This document shows positions 40,606-49,774 of a stretch of DNA of 64,000 nucleotides, piece by piece; position 1 is the stretch's first letter; the number at the start of each line of letters is the position of its first letter. The notes beneath the pieces are model-generated. The model was not told where the DNA came from. It did not search any database and was given only the letters and a program-made list of their open reading frames with translations. Source of the DNA: Clostridium saccharoperbutylacetonicum N1-4(HMT) (lineage in GTDB: Bacteria; Bacillota; Clostridia; Clostridiales; Clostridiaceae); the NCBI RefSeq assembly GCF_000340885.1, contig NC_020291.1:276501-340500 (forward strand), read 5' to 3'. A program made the position numbers and the translations under genes.

Positions 40606-41976
40606 ATGAGTGAGATGTTCAGACTAAAAGATACAGAACATTATGATTATCCACAATTAAGCATTTTTCATGATGTTTTGAAGCAAACAGATTTCGATGA
40701 GTTTTTAAAGGATAATTCATATAATAAGAGCAGTAACACAGCGTTATATATACATATACCTTTCTGTAGAACTTTTTGTATCTTTTGCAATTATTATAAA
40801 GAAAAACCAGAAAAGAAACTGGTTGAACAATTGATTTCTGCAATTATTATAGAATTAAAATACTATGCAGATAGAATGCCATCAGAATTAAAAGAAATAT
40901 CAGCGGTACACTTTGGAGGAGGAACACCGACATCAATTGGTATTTCAGGGCTACAACAAATAATGGAAACCATAAAGGATACTTTTGATGTAAAAGAAAA
41001 ATGTCTTTTTTCAATAGAAGGGCATGTAAGAGATTTGCATGATTCTAAATTCGTTAGGAATTTGAAAAAGATTGGTTTTAATCGTGTAAGTTTTGGTATA
41101 CAGACCTTTTCAACGGATATAAGAAAAAAGTATGGATTGCTTCCAATATCAGAGGTAGATGCAACTATTAATAATTTAAAAGAGTATGGATTTGAAGATT
41201 ATAATGTTGATCTTATGTATAATTTTCCAGAGCAGAATTGTGATGAAGTAGTTGCTGACATTAATAAAGCATTTGACTTTGGTGTGAATTGTATTGATTT
41301 ATATTCATTGAATGTATTTCCTAATACTAAAATGGAGAATTTTTTAACCAGACATGAAATGTATAAGAAATATATTGATATAGAGAAACGTTCCTCATAT
41401 TTAGGAATATATGAATATTTAGAGGAAAATAAGGACTGTAAAATGGTAATGTCAAATACAATATCACGAAAGATGGACAAGCCAAACTTGTATCTGAATA
41501 CCCATCTTGGAGCAAACAAGTTAGATGGGGGGCGTATTATTGGAATAGGACCATCTTCAAGAGGGTATGTGGATGGATTTGCATATAAAAATCATCTTGA
41601 TGTAAATGGTTACATTAGTGCGATCAAAAAAAATAAGCATGGAAGATATCTTGAACATAAATTATCATATTTTGAGCGTCAAAACCGATTATTTGTTATG
41701 TTTCCTAACTTTACTTACATAAAAAAGAAAGATGCTGTTTTTAATGAGTATACAAAAAAAACCATGGATGTATTACTTGAAAACAGATATGTATATGAAG
41801 ATGGAGAAAAGTACTATATAAAACCTAAAGATTGTTACTGGGCAGGAAATATTTCGGCAATGTTTTATTCTGAGGAGCAGAGAGAAAAAATGATTAAAAC
41901 ACTACTTCTTAACAGAAAAAATAAATTAAATATGTATAATCAAGATAAGATGCAAATTATTGGAAGGGATAGGTAG
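40606..41976 (+). CDS. HemN-like radical SAM enzyme
   Basis: 456 residues. The 4Fe-4S cysteines are C54, C58 and C61 (IHIPFCRTFCIFC), and HFGGGTPTS (102-110) is the SAM-binding GGGTP motif. A HemN_C-like domain follows (about 340-445). The CxxxCxxC loop and layout match the HemN/HemW/class C methyltransferase superfamily. True HemN or HemW is unlikely in this setting; tailoring of a carrier-bound intermediate (methyl transfer, cyclopropanation or other C-H chemistry) is an inference from context and from class C precedents such as NosN, YtkT and Jaw5. Confidence 0.85.
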   Translation: MSEMFRLKDTEHYDYPQLSIFHDVLKQTDFDEFLKDNSYNKSSNTALYIHIPFCRTFCIFCNYYKEKPEKKLVEQLISAIIIELKYYADRMPSELKEISAVHFGGGTPTSIGISGLQQIMETIKDTFDVKEKCLFSIEGHVRDLHDSKFVRNLKKIGFNRVSFGIQTFSTDIRKKYGLLPISEVDATINNLKEYGFEDYNVDLMYNFPEQNCDEVVADINKAFDFGVNCIDLYSLNVFPNTKMENFLTRHEMYKKYIDIEKRSSYLGIYEYLEENKDCKMVMSNTISRKMDKPNLYLNTHLGANKLDGGRIIGIGPSSRGYVDGFAYKNHLDVNGYISAIKKNKHGRYLEHKLSYFERQNRLFVMFPNFTYIKKKDAVFNEYTKKTMDVLLENRYVYEDGEKYYIKPKDCYWAGNISAMFYSEEQREKMIKTLLLNRKNKLNMYNQDKMQIIGRDR

Positions 41977-41980
41977 CGAC

Positions 41981-43219
41981 ATGAAAAAAACTGATGTTAT
42001 TTTTGAAGAGCCTCTTAGTCTTAAATTAGTTGAGGAATTTGAAAAAAAAATATACTATTTGTCAGAAGATATTATATCATATGAAAGAATTTATAAAGAT
42101 GAAAAAATAATTGGGGAAAGATTGAGCCTTGAGGATGATAAGCACGCAGATAAGATAAGGGACAGGGCATTGCATGTCATTGAAAATGAAATACTTGGTC
42201 TAAAAGATATAAAAGTTAATAGATTTTGGAACAATGAAGGAAATAATAAATTTAACAATGAAAATATTATAGAGGAATTAATAAAAAATGAATTGATTTA
42301 TATACCATCTGATGGTCAAGTATCTTTTAAAGAGCCATTAGTGAGTTTATTTGATTTTTTTGATACTGTCTTTAAGAATATATCAACTAAAATATTTAAA
42401 TGTGAAAATTACCGTTTCCCTACATTATTAAGATTAGATGTATTAAAAAAGGTTGGATATTTTGAATCATTTCCTAATTTACTTATGTTTACTACAAGAC
42501 TTCGGAATGCAGTGGATAACTATGAGGCATTTAAAAATTCATTTACCCAAGAGACTGAGGAAGAAGAAATTGCAGATGGGTTAATGGAGTATTGCTGTAA
42601 TACGTCATTCGGTCTACCACCTACTATGTGTTATTATGTGTATGACATGCTTTCAGGAAAGGAAATAAAGCAAAAAGCTATAACTACATGTGGTAAGTCA
42701 TTCCGATATGAAAATAAATATTATAAACCATTCGAACGTTTATGGGATTTTACTATTCGAGAGACGGTATTTATCGGAGATTACAACTATGTAAGAAATA
42801 ATGTAAATGAATACAAGAAAATGGCTGTTAAGCTTATGGAGTTATTAAATATGTCAGGTTTCTGTGAAACTGCTAATGACCCATTCTTCCTGATAGGCAA
42901 TGCAGCGAAACGTATTAATGCACAAAAAATGTTTGGCTCTAAGTATGAATTACGCCTTAAGCTTAGTGAGGATAATACCACAGCAGTTGGGTCATTTAAT
43001 TTGCATAGTAACTTTCTGGCAAAAAGATTTAGATTCTATTCAAACTTAGAAAAGGAGGAATATTGCTATACAGGTTGTATTGGGATTGGTTTGGAGAGAA
43101 TGATGTTTGCATTCTTATCGCAGTATGGATTTAAACAGGAAAACTGGCCAAGTATGGTAAGGGAAGGAATTGATAATCCATTATTGGTGAATAAATATAT
43201 AGATAAGCTTGTAGAATAA
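41981..43219 (+). CDS. Amino acid:[carrier protein] ligase, class II aaRS-like
   Basis: 412 residues. Class II synthetase motif 2 (FRYE, 241-244) and motif 3 (GIGLERMMFAF, 368-378) are intact. The YRFPTLLRLDVLKKVGYFESFP stretch and the cysteines near 141 and 237 resemble seryl-tRNA-synthetase-like amino acid:carrier ligases, which bind zinc, lack the tRNA-binding arm and load glycine or alanine onto a carrier. Carrier 1 at 40354 is the obvious partner. The TTG at 41960 is inside the upstream gene; GGAAGGGATAGG points to the ATG at 41981. The amino acid cannot be told from sequence alone. Confidence 0.88.
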   Translation: MKKTDVIFEEPLSLKLVEEFEKKIYYLSEDIISYERIYKDEKIIGERLSLEDDKHADKIRDRALHVIENEILGLKDIKVNRFWNNEGNNKFNNENIIEELIKNELIYIPSDGQVSFKEPLVSLFDFFDTVFKNISTKIFKCENYRFPTLLRLDVLKKVGYFESFPNLLMFTTRLRNAVDNYEAFKNSFTQETEEEEIADGLMEYCCNTSFGLPPTMCYYVYDMLSGKEIKQKAITTCGKSFRYENKYYKPFERLWDFTIRETVFIGDYNYVRNNVNEYKKMAVKLMELLNMSGFCETANDPFFLIGNAAKRINAQKMFGSKYELRLKLSEDNTTAVGSFNLHSNFLAKRFRFYSNLEKEEYCYTGCIGIGLERMMFAFLSQYGFKQENWPSMVREGIDNPLLVNKYIDKLVE

Positions 43220-43235
43220 TATTTTGGGAGGAATT

Positions 43236-44366
43236 ATGGATTTTGAATTTTCAAATGAACAAATTAAATACAAGAAATATCTAATTGACTTTGTAAAAAA
43301 AGATATTAATGGAAATATGCATACTTTTGAGGAAAAGTGGAGGTTATGTGCTCAGTACGGATTATTTGGAATTTCATTTGAAGAAAAATATGGTGGATTC
43401 GGAGAAGATTACATAACAGCTGCATTGTTGATGGAAGCATTGGGATATGCTTGTGATGATAATGGCTTTGTGTTTATAGTGACCAATCATTTGTGGGCAT
43501 GTATGAATACAATTAACCAATGTGGATCAGATGAATTGAAACAGAAGTATATGAGGAAACTTATAGATGGAAGTTTAATAGGTTGTTTAGCGATTACAGA
43601 AGATGAATCTGGTTCTGATATTACCCAGATAAAGACAACTGCTACTAAAGTTAAAAATGGTTATATTTTAAATGGAAGTAAGAAATTCATATCCAATGCA
43701 CCTATTGCAGACATCTTTTTAATATCTGTAATGACTGGAGAACCGGGCTCTATTAATGGGTTAAGTTGTTTTATTTGTGAAAAGGATACAATAGGGTTGG
43801 AAATTGGAAAAGAAATCAAAAAGATGGGACTTACATCATGTCCTATGGGAGAGATTCATTTTTCGGATTGTTTTATTCCTGAAGAAAATATGGTAGGGCG
43901 TTTAGGAAATGGATTAAGTATAATTAATACTGGATTAGAGTGGGAACGAAGTTTTGAATTTGCAAGTCATGTAGGAGTCATGCAGAAATTAATGGAATTA
44001 TGTGTGACGTATATAGAGAAAAGGAAATTAAATAATTATCAGGCAGTTACACATAAGATAGCTAAAATGCGTGTCAACATAGAGATGGCCCAGCTTTTGC
44101 TGTATAAAATTGCATGGAAGAAGAACTTGCATAAGAATACATATCTTGAGGCCTCTATGTTTAAGTATTTTATCAGTGAGACTTATGTAGAAACATGCTT
44201 GGAAACCTTACAGATATTCGGGGCGTATGGTTATAGCATTGAATCCAATATAGAAAAAGAAGTTAGGGATGCACTAGCTTCTAAGATTTATTCCGGCGCA
44301 TCAGAGATTCAGTTAAACATAATTTATAAGCTTGTGAATAACTTTATTCAGACAAGTTATAAATAA
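43236..44366 (+). CDS. Acyl-CoA-dehydrogenase-like flavin oxidase
   Basis: About 376 residues, full ACAD fold (N-terminal helices, beta middle with ITEDESGSD, C-terminal helices). The Glu of SCAD/MCAD (YEGT) is replaced by Ser (IYSGAS), but Glu237 in GLEWER matches the catalytic base position of isovaleryl-CoA dehydrogenase and prolyl-carrier oxidases. With a loader upstream and EtfBA downstream, it probably desaturates a carrier-bound aminoacyl or acyl group. GGGAGG lies only four bases before the ATG; a TTG at 43224 is in frame but overlaps it. Confidence 0.88.
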   Translation: MDFEFSNEQIKYKKYLIDFVKKDINGNMHTFEEKWRLCAQYGLFGISFEEKYGGFGEDYITAALLMEALGYACDDNGFVFIVTNHLWACMNTINQCGSDELKQKYMRKLIDGSLIGCLAITEDESGSDITQIKTTATKVKNGYILNGSKKFISNAPIADIFLISVMTGEPGSINGLSCFICEKDTIGLEIGKEIKKMGLTSCPMGEIHFSDCFIPEENMVGRLGNGLSIINTGLEWERSFEFASHVGVMQKLMELCVTYIEKRKLNNYQAVTHKIAKMRVNIEMAQLLLYKIAWKKNLHKNTYLEASMFKYFISETYVETCLETLQIFGAYGYSIESNIEKEVRDALASKIYSGASEIQLNIIYKLVNNFIQTSYK

Positions 44367-44384
44367 GTAGATTGGAAGAGTGAT

Positions 44385-45134
44385 ATGAATATTGTTGTAT
44401 GTTTAAAACAGGTGGCACAAGGAATATGTTCAGATGGTAATTGTGGGATTAGCCCATATGATTTATTTATGCTTGAACAGGCTATAAATTATAAAAAAAC
44501 ACATCATAATGTATGTATTATATGCATTACAATGGGTCCCTCAGCTTCTGAGGAAATATTAAGGATGGCAATTTCTCTTGGATGTGATGAGGCAATTCGT
44601 ATTACAGATAAGTGCTATTCGGGTTCAGATACAATTGCTACAGCTTATATATTGTCTGAAGCAATCAAAAAGATATGTGATGTTGATTTAATTTTATGTG
44701 GAAAGAAATCTTTAGATGGAGAAACAGGTTTTGTAGGACCGTCTATTGCTAAATTTTTAGAGATTCCATATTTAATAAATGTTACAGGGATTGAAGATGG
44801 AGAGGGAAAAGAAATTGTTGTAACTACACTGGAAAAAATGTATGGGATGGATTATCAGGTAAAGTTGCCATGTGTACTTTGCATGGAGGGAATTGATACA
44901 CATTTAAGCCCTCAGTCTTTATTTTCCATAAGAAAGGCAAATAAGTATAGTGTTGAAGTGTGGGATAACAGCATACTTAATATTGATTTAAATAAATGTG
45001 GAACAAATGGTTCAAAGACAAAGGTTTTAAATGTATTTTCACACTATAATGACAAGAAATTAATTGAACGTATAAGTGATGCTGAAGATGCAGTTGATAT
45101 GATGATCTTAGAATTTGAAGTTTTTAGTGAATAG
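44385..45134 (+). CDS. etfB: Electron transfer flavoprotein beta subunit
   Basis: 249 residues. Starts NIVVCLKQV, with the EtfB signature region LILCGKKSLDGETGFVGPSIAKFL and the AMP/FAD contact area. With EtfA it accepts electrons from the dehydrogenase encoded immediately upstream. It is divergent from housekeeping clostridial EtfB in several positions, as expected of a dedicated copy. Symbol given for the family; paralogues linked to butyryl-CoA dehydrogenase must exist elsewhere. Confidence 0.88.
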   Translation: MNIVVCLKQVAQGICSDGNCGISPYDLFMLEQAINYKKTHHNVCIICITMGPSASEEILRMAISLGCDEAIRITDKCYSGSDTIATAYILSEAIKKICDVDLILCGKKSLDGETGFVGPSIAKFLEIPYLINVTGIEDGEGKEIVVTTLEKMYGMDYQVKLPCVLCMEGIDTHLSPQSLFSIRKANKYSVEVWDNSILNIDLNKCGTNGSKTKVLNVFSHYNDKKLIERISDAEDAVDMMILEFEVFSE

Positions 45135-45149
45135 TTGGTGATGATAGTG

Positions 45150-46118
45150 ATGAAAAATATAATAGTGATTTGTGAAGAAGATAATAAAGTAATAACACAA
45201 TTAAGTCTTCAGATGATAAGCAAGGCACACGAATTGATAAATGGAATAGATGGTGAAGTGACTATAGTTGTGCCTAATAGGGAAGCGTTAATAGAGTTAC
45301 CAATTACAGCTAATATTTATAATGTTATTGAATGTTCTGATTTGAGGAGGATAAGCCGGAATCAGACAAGTGAGTTGCTTGTGGAGATGATAACTATGTA
45401 TATGCCTAATTTAGTATTATTTCCAGATTGTGACTGGTGGCGGTCCGTTGCTGCTAGTATGGCATCAGTATTAAATGCTGGTATTGTTGCTGACTGCATA
45501 GAAATCGAGTATAACTCTAATATAGAACAGTTTGTATTTCATAGAACTGCTTATGTTGGTTCCAAGGAAGCAATTGTGGTTGGAAAAGATACAAAGACAA
45601 TATTAGGTGTTGTGAAGAAAAATGCATTTAATGAAAAAAAACTTGGAAAAATGCCATTAAAAATTGACACATTTTATTATGATAAAGAGAAAAAATCAGA
45701 TATTATCCTTATTCGGAAAAGGGAAAGAATATTAAATCATGATATTTCTTTACAACTAGAAGGAAAAAAAATTATTTTTGGTGTTGGACGAGGTGTAGAC
45801 AGTGAAAGTCTTGCTATACTAAAAAAAATAGCAAAGCATCTTGGTGCAGGATTGGGTTATAGCAGACCTATGATTGAACGTGAAGTTGGTACTTCAGATT
45901 TGCAGATTGGGCAATCAGGCTGCTTTATACAACCGGATCTTTATATTGCATTTGGAATATCTGGAAGTATACATCATGCATGCGGTATTTTGAATAGCAA
46001 GAAAATTATTGCAGTAAATAAAGATTGTAATGCATCAATTTTTGAGTATTCAGATATAGGAATTATTTGTGATTCAGGTGAAATAATTAGGAAAATAGGA
46101 GAAAAGATATTTAGTTAG
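45150..46118 (+). CDS. etfA: Electron transfer flavoprotein alpha subunit
   Basis: About 322 residues. N-terminal ETF fold, then the FAD-binding C-terminal domain with VGTSDLQIGQSGCFIQPDLYIAFGISGSIHHACG (short parts of which are the EtfA signature). Several in-frame starts (TTG 45135, ATG 45141, ATG 45150) lie close together; 45150 has the best spacing from GGTGAT. Forms the heterodimer with the upstream EtfB. Electron acceptor unknown. Confidence 0.87.
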   Translation: MKNIIVICEEDNKVITQLSLQMISKAHELINGIDGEVTIVVPNREALIELPITANIYNVIECSDLRRISRNQTSELLVEMITMYMPNLVLFPDCDWWRSVAASMASVLNAGIVADCIEIEYNSNIEQFVFHRTAYVGSKEAIVVGKDTKTILGVVKKNAFNEKKLGKMPLKIDTFYYDKEKKSDIILIRKRERILNHDISLQLEGKKIIFGVGRGVDSESLAILKKIAKHLGAGLGYSRPMIEREVGTSDLQIGQSGCFIQPDLYIAFGISGSIHHACGILNSKKIIAVNKDCNASIFEYSDIGIICDSGEIIRKIGEKIFS

Positions 46119-46128
46119 GAGGAATAAT

Positions 46129-46926
46129 ATGAAAAGATATTTATATTACATATATCTTTCATTTAAGGTTCAGTCCATGTATAAGGCGAATATTGTATTT
46201 TCAATAGCAAGAGCTTTTATATTTCTTGCAGTACAGATTGCTTTGTGGAATGCATTGTATATGAGTGGGGCAAATATCGAATTTTATTCCCTTAATGAGA
46301 TGCTTACATATCAGATATTAAGTGCAATTATTGCAAGTTTTTTGACTGGGATGGCACCAATGAGTATTGTTCAGAATGATATTAATACAGGAATGATTGT
46401 TAACTACCTGAAGCTTCCTTGTAGCTATAAACTTCAGGTTTTTATGACAAATTTAGGGGGAAACCTGTTTGCGTTTTTATTTGTATCTATCCCTATGCTT
46501 CTTTTGTCTAACATTTATACTAGGATTATGCTCCCTGCATCAATAGGAGCCTTTGTATATTCTGTATTAGCACTGGCATTTTCAATAGGAGTATATTTTG
46601 AACTTTATTATATGTTTGGTTTGATTTCATTTTGGTTTATGGATCGGTATAATACGGTTGGGCTGTTACTTACAAATGTCATTAGAATATTGTCTGGTGC
46701 GATTATACCACTAACGTTTTTCCCAAGCTGGCTTTATAAAATTGTAACAGTACTGCCGATGAGATTAGGATTTGATTTCCCTATTTCTATTTATCTGGGA
46801 AGGATAGGCATGTTGGAGACTGCTACAGGATTTCTTTTGCAGATTCTATGGATTGTAATTCTATGGGGAGTTAATAAAATATTTTTTAATTTAGGTTTGA
46901 AAAAACTAATTTTGCAGGGGGGTTGA
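46129..46926 (+). CDS. ABC-2 type exporter permease 1
   Basis: 265 residues with about six membrane helices. It resembles the paired permeases (COG4587/COG3694 kind) that occur with a single ATPase. AGGAGG precedes the ATG. It overlaps the next permease by four bases. Likely exports the cluster product or gives self-resistance. Confidence 0.85.
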   Translation: MKRYLYYIYLSFKVQSMYKANIVFSIARAFIFLAVQIALWNALYMSGANIEFYSLNEMLTYQILSAIIASFLTGMAPMSIVQNDINTGMIVNYLKLPCSYKLQVFMTNLGGNLFAFLFVSIPMLLLSNIYTRIMLPASIGAFVYSVLALAFSIGVYFELYYMFGLISFWFMDRYNTVGLLLTNVIRILSGAIIPLTFFPSWLYKIVTVLPMRLGFDFPISIYLGRIGMLETATGFLLQILWIVILWGVNKIFFNLGLKKLILQGG

Positions 46927-47705
46927 TGATGGTTGTATATATGATGTTATTAAATGTAAAAGCAAAACTGCAATATGGACATACGCTGCTCTATGAAGTC
47001 ATTAGTTATTTAATTCGCTATCCAGTAGAATTTATTGCAGCGTGGATTATTCTTTATAACTTCAAGGCCCTTGGTGGATGGAATTTTAGTCAGATTCTGT
47101 TTTTGCAAGCGGTTTCTTTTGTTGTTATTTCATTAGGGTGTGCTTTTACTTGGGAACCAATGGTCGCCATGCAGGGATACATTGTTGAAGGAAAACTTGA
47201 TCAGTTTCTAATTGCGCCAATGAACCCATTCTGGTATGTGATAGGAATAAATTTCAGGGCTACAAACCTTGTGATTACCATAATATGTGGTACAATAGCA
47301 ACTTTTGCAGCAAATAATGCAGGGGTGACATTATCTTCACGTATAGTTTTTTATCTTATAGGATTAGTGGGAGGGGTTTTAATTGTTGCATCATTCAATG
47401 TAATGATAGGGTCATTATCCTTCTGGATATATCAGACACATAATATTATGTCCTTTATGATTGACACTGTGGGTGAACTTTTAAAATATCCAATTAGTAT
47501 TTATACAAAGGGATTACGTTTTTTATTAACCTTTATTTTGCCGATTTCATTAATTGATTATTATCCAACAGCATATTTACTGGTAGATAATGAAATGAGT
47601 TGGACGGTTATGATTATTATTTTATTGGTAGGTATTGTTCTTTTTTATTTATCATATTGTTTATGGTATTTAGGATTGAAACAGTATAAAAGTTCAGGAG
47701 GTTGA
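46923..47705 (+). CDS. ABC-2 type exporter permease 2
   Basis: 260 residues, about six membrane helices, second half of a heterodimeric channel. The ATG lies in an ATGA overlap with the upstream stop codon, preceded by GGGGGG, so translation is coupled. The substrate is not readable from sequence. Confidence 0.85.
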   Translation: MMMVVYMMLLNVKAKLQYGHTLLYEVISYLIRYPVEFIAAWIILYNFKALGGWNFSQILFLQAVSFVVISLGCAFTWEPMVAMQGYIVEGKLDQFLIAPMNPFWYVIGINFRATNLVITIICGTIATFAANNAGVTLSSRIVFYLIGLVGGVLIVASFNVMIGSLSFWIYQTHNIMSFMIDTVGELLKYPISIYTKGLRFLLTFILPISLIDYYPTAYLLVDNEMSWTVMIIILLVGIVLFYLSYCLWYLGLKQYKSSGG

Positions 47706-47711
47706 TTATTT

Positions 47712-48728
47712 ATGAATATAAATAATATTGTTATAAAAGCAGAGCATCTAAGTATGGTTTATAAAAAGCCAGTAATGCAAGAGGGTAAGCTTGGTATGTT
47801 AAAAGATATGTTCAAACGTCAGTATTCTTATTATGAAGCGTTAAGTGATGTATCTGTGAGTGTTAGAGAAGGTGAGATTTTAGGATATATTGGTCCTAAT
47901 GGTGCAGGAAAGTCAACGACAATAAAGATATTAACAGGTGTTATGCATCCGACCAGTGGAAGTGTTACAGTGAATGGCATTTCGCCACATAAAAAAAGAA
48001 TTGAAAATGGAAAAAGTATAGCATTGGTATCAGGACAGCGAAGTAATCTTTATTGGGATTTGCCTGTTTATGACAGCTTCGAACTTCATAAAAGAATTTA
48101 TAAAATACCAGATAAGCAATATGATGAAAATATGGATATGTTTCAACAGCTATTAAATATCCAATCATTTTTTAAGACACCAGTAAGACAATTGAGCCTT
48201 GGGCAAAGAATCATGTCAGATTTTGCACTTGCTTTTTTGCATAATCCATCAGTTGCGTATCTTGATGAACCTACAATTGGACTGGATATATCGGCAAAAG
48301 AGAATATTATTAAATTTTTAAAGCAGATTAACCAGCAACGAAAAGTAACTATGATGATAACTTCTCATGATTTATCAGATATTGATAATCTCTGTGAGAA
48401 GATACTGATTCTGGATAAAGGGAAAAATATATATGAGGGACCTAAAGATAAACTAATCAAAGAGTACTGTAATGAGCAGTGCACTATTGTTATGGAGATA
48501 GAAAATCTACATAACATAAAAGACTTATCAATATTACAGTTTTGTCAAATATCAAAAAATGGAAATAAAGTAAATATTTCTTTTAGCCGTCAGAAAACGA
48601 GTCCAGCAGAAATTATGATGAATATCATGAATAAGGGATATAATGTGAAGGATTTTACTATTTTAGAAACAAGCCTGGAAGATGCAATTAGGGTTATATA
48701 TAGAAATGCAAAAAATAATGTTTTATGA
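47712..48728 (+). CDS. ABC exporter ATPase
   Basis: 338 residues. Walker A GPNGAGKST, signature LSLGQRIMSDFALAFL (a QR variant of LSGGQ), Walker B VAYLDEPTIGLD and the H-loop His in TSHD. The GQRSNLYWDLPV stretch is typical of the COG4586 ATPases that partner COG4587/COG3694 permeases. A C-terminal extension (about 240-338) may contact the permeases. GGAGG lies ten bases before the ATG. Confidence 0.92.
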   Translation: MNINNIVIKAEHLSMVYKKPVMQEGKLGMLKDMFKRQYSYYEALSDVSVSVREGEILGYIGPNGAGKSTTIKILTGVMHPTSGSVTVNGISPHKKRIENGKSIALVSGQRSNLYWDLPVYDSFELHKRIYKIPDKQYDENMDMFQQLLNIQSFFKTPVRQLSLGQRIMSDFALAFLHNPSVAYLDEPTIGLDISAKENIIKFLKQINQQRKVTMMITSHDLSDIDNLCEKILILDKGKNIYEGPKDKLIKEYCNEQCTIVMEIENLHNIKDLSILQFCQISKNGNKVNISFSRQKTSPAEIMMNIMNKGYNVKDFTILETSLEDAIRVIYRNAKNNVL

Positions 48729-48736
48729 GGTAGCCT

Positions 48737-49750
48737 ATGGAGAAATATGTATTTAAGAAATATTCATCTTTTGTTAGTAATGCTTGTCTGATATCATCAT
48801 TTTCTAATTTGTTTTATAATTGCGGTTTGGATATTATGGAAAGTGATATATTTTTCCTTGGTGATGGAATGAGATTTGATTATCAATGGGATGATAATGC
48901 AAAAAGTCTAAAAGATATTGTTTTATTTCATGATTCCAATATTATGATTCAAAATTTCTTTGAACAGATAAATGAAAAAATTTCAATAAAAAAGATACCC
49001 TGTGGTGTGAATGAAGAAGAATTCAATATATTCATTAAAAAGAAGATTGATGAAGGCGTTCCTGTTATTATAGCAATCAACACAGAGTATATTACATATT
49101 ATAATAAAATTCCCTCAAAATTTAGACCACATTTTTTAACAGTGATTGGTTATCGAGATAATGAAGCCTATATATCTGATTGTCTAGTACCGACAGTAAG
49201 AAATTATGAAACATATGTAGGCTTCTTTGGTTTTAGTGATTTGTTTAAGGCATCTAGAAAGATGGGGCATATTTATTATGATTTTAATTATGAGATATCT
49301 GTAAAAAAGATAACAACCATAGAATTGAATCAGATTCATTATAAGTTCAAAAAAAATATAGAGATAGATTTATATGATAATTATGAAAAATTAAAAGATT
49401 TTGCATATCGGATTAGAAATATGAAGAAACAGTTTCCTATTGAGGAAATTGCAAAATCGGCAGAGGATCTGTTTTTTAATATTAAATATAATGGAATACT
49501 GCATAGTAGAATGTTAGTGTATACACATATGCTTAAGTATTATGAAAAAAATCAGGAAGTTTTATCGAAACTTAAAGATATATATATAAAGTGGGAAGCT
49601 ATAAACTATGCTTTGTTAAAGAATAATCTAACCAATGCACCTGCAGATAAATATGATGGTTTATGTGAAAGCGTATTAAATTTATTAGATTTAGAATATA
49701 CAACATACAAGTCCATGCTAGCCTGCTATACAGCAGATAAAATATTATGA
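48737..49750 (+). CDS. BtrH-like acyltransferase 1 (papain-fold)
   Basis: 337 residues. The first ~165 residues match the BtrH N-terminal domain: Cys17 (SNACLISSF), His131 (RPHFLTVIGY) and Asp147 (AYISDC) give the expected Cys-His-Asp triad. A helical C-terminal half follows. In butirosin synthesis BtrH moves an acyl side chain from a carrier protein to an amine. Here it could transfer a carrier-bound acyl group onto another amino acid or carrier. A protease role is unlikely given the neighbours. Confidence 0.78.
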   Translation: MEKYVFKKYSSFVSNACLISSFSNLFYNCGLDIMESDIFFLGDGMRFDYQWDDNAKSLKDIVLFHDSNIMIQNFFEQINEKISIKKIPCGVNEEEFNIFIKKKIDEGVPVIIAINTEYITYYNKIPSKFRPHFLTVIGYRDNEAYISDCLVPTVRNYETYVGFFGFSDLFKASRKMGHIYYDFNYEISVKKITTIELNQIHYKFKKNIEIDLYDNYEKLKDFAYRIRNMKKQFPIEEIAKSAEDLFFNIKYNGILHSRMLVYTHMLKYYEKNQEVLSKLKDIYIKWEAINYALLKNNLTNAPADKYDGLCESVLNLLDLEYTTYKSMLACYTADKIL

Positions 49751-49774
49751 CACTATACCAGGAGGTGAGAATTT

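Noticed and set aside
40606..41976. Oxygen-independent coproporphyrinogen III oxidase
   Set aside because: No heme gene is nearby and the setting is a tight biosynthetic operon; family similarity alone does not support HemN function.
41981..43219. A second seryl-tRNA synthetase gene
   Set aside because: Motifs 2 and 3 are present but the N-terminal tRNA-binding coiled-coil arm is missing, and the gene sits among carrier-protein genes, so an amino acid:carrier ligase fits better.
47107..47120. LacI-type operator (GCAAGCGGTTTC) inside the second exporter permease gene
   Set aside because: Inside a coding region, imperfect and with no promoter nearby; probably chance.
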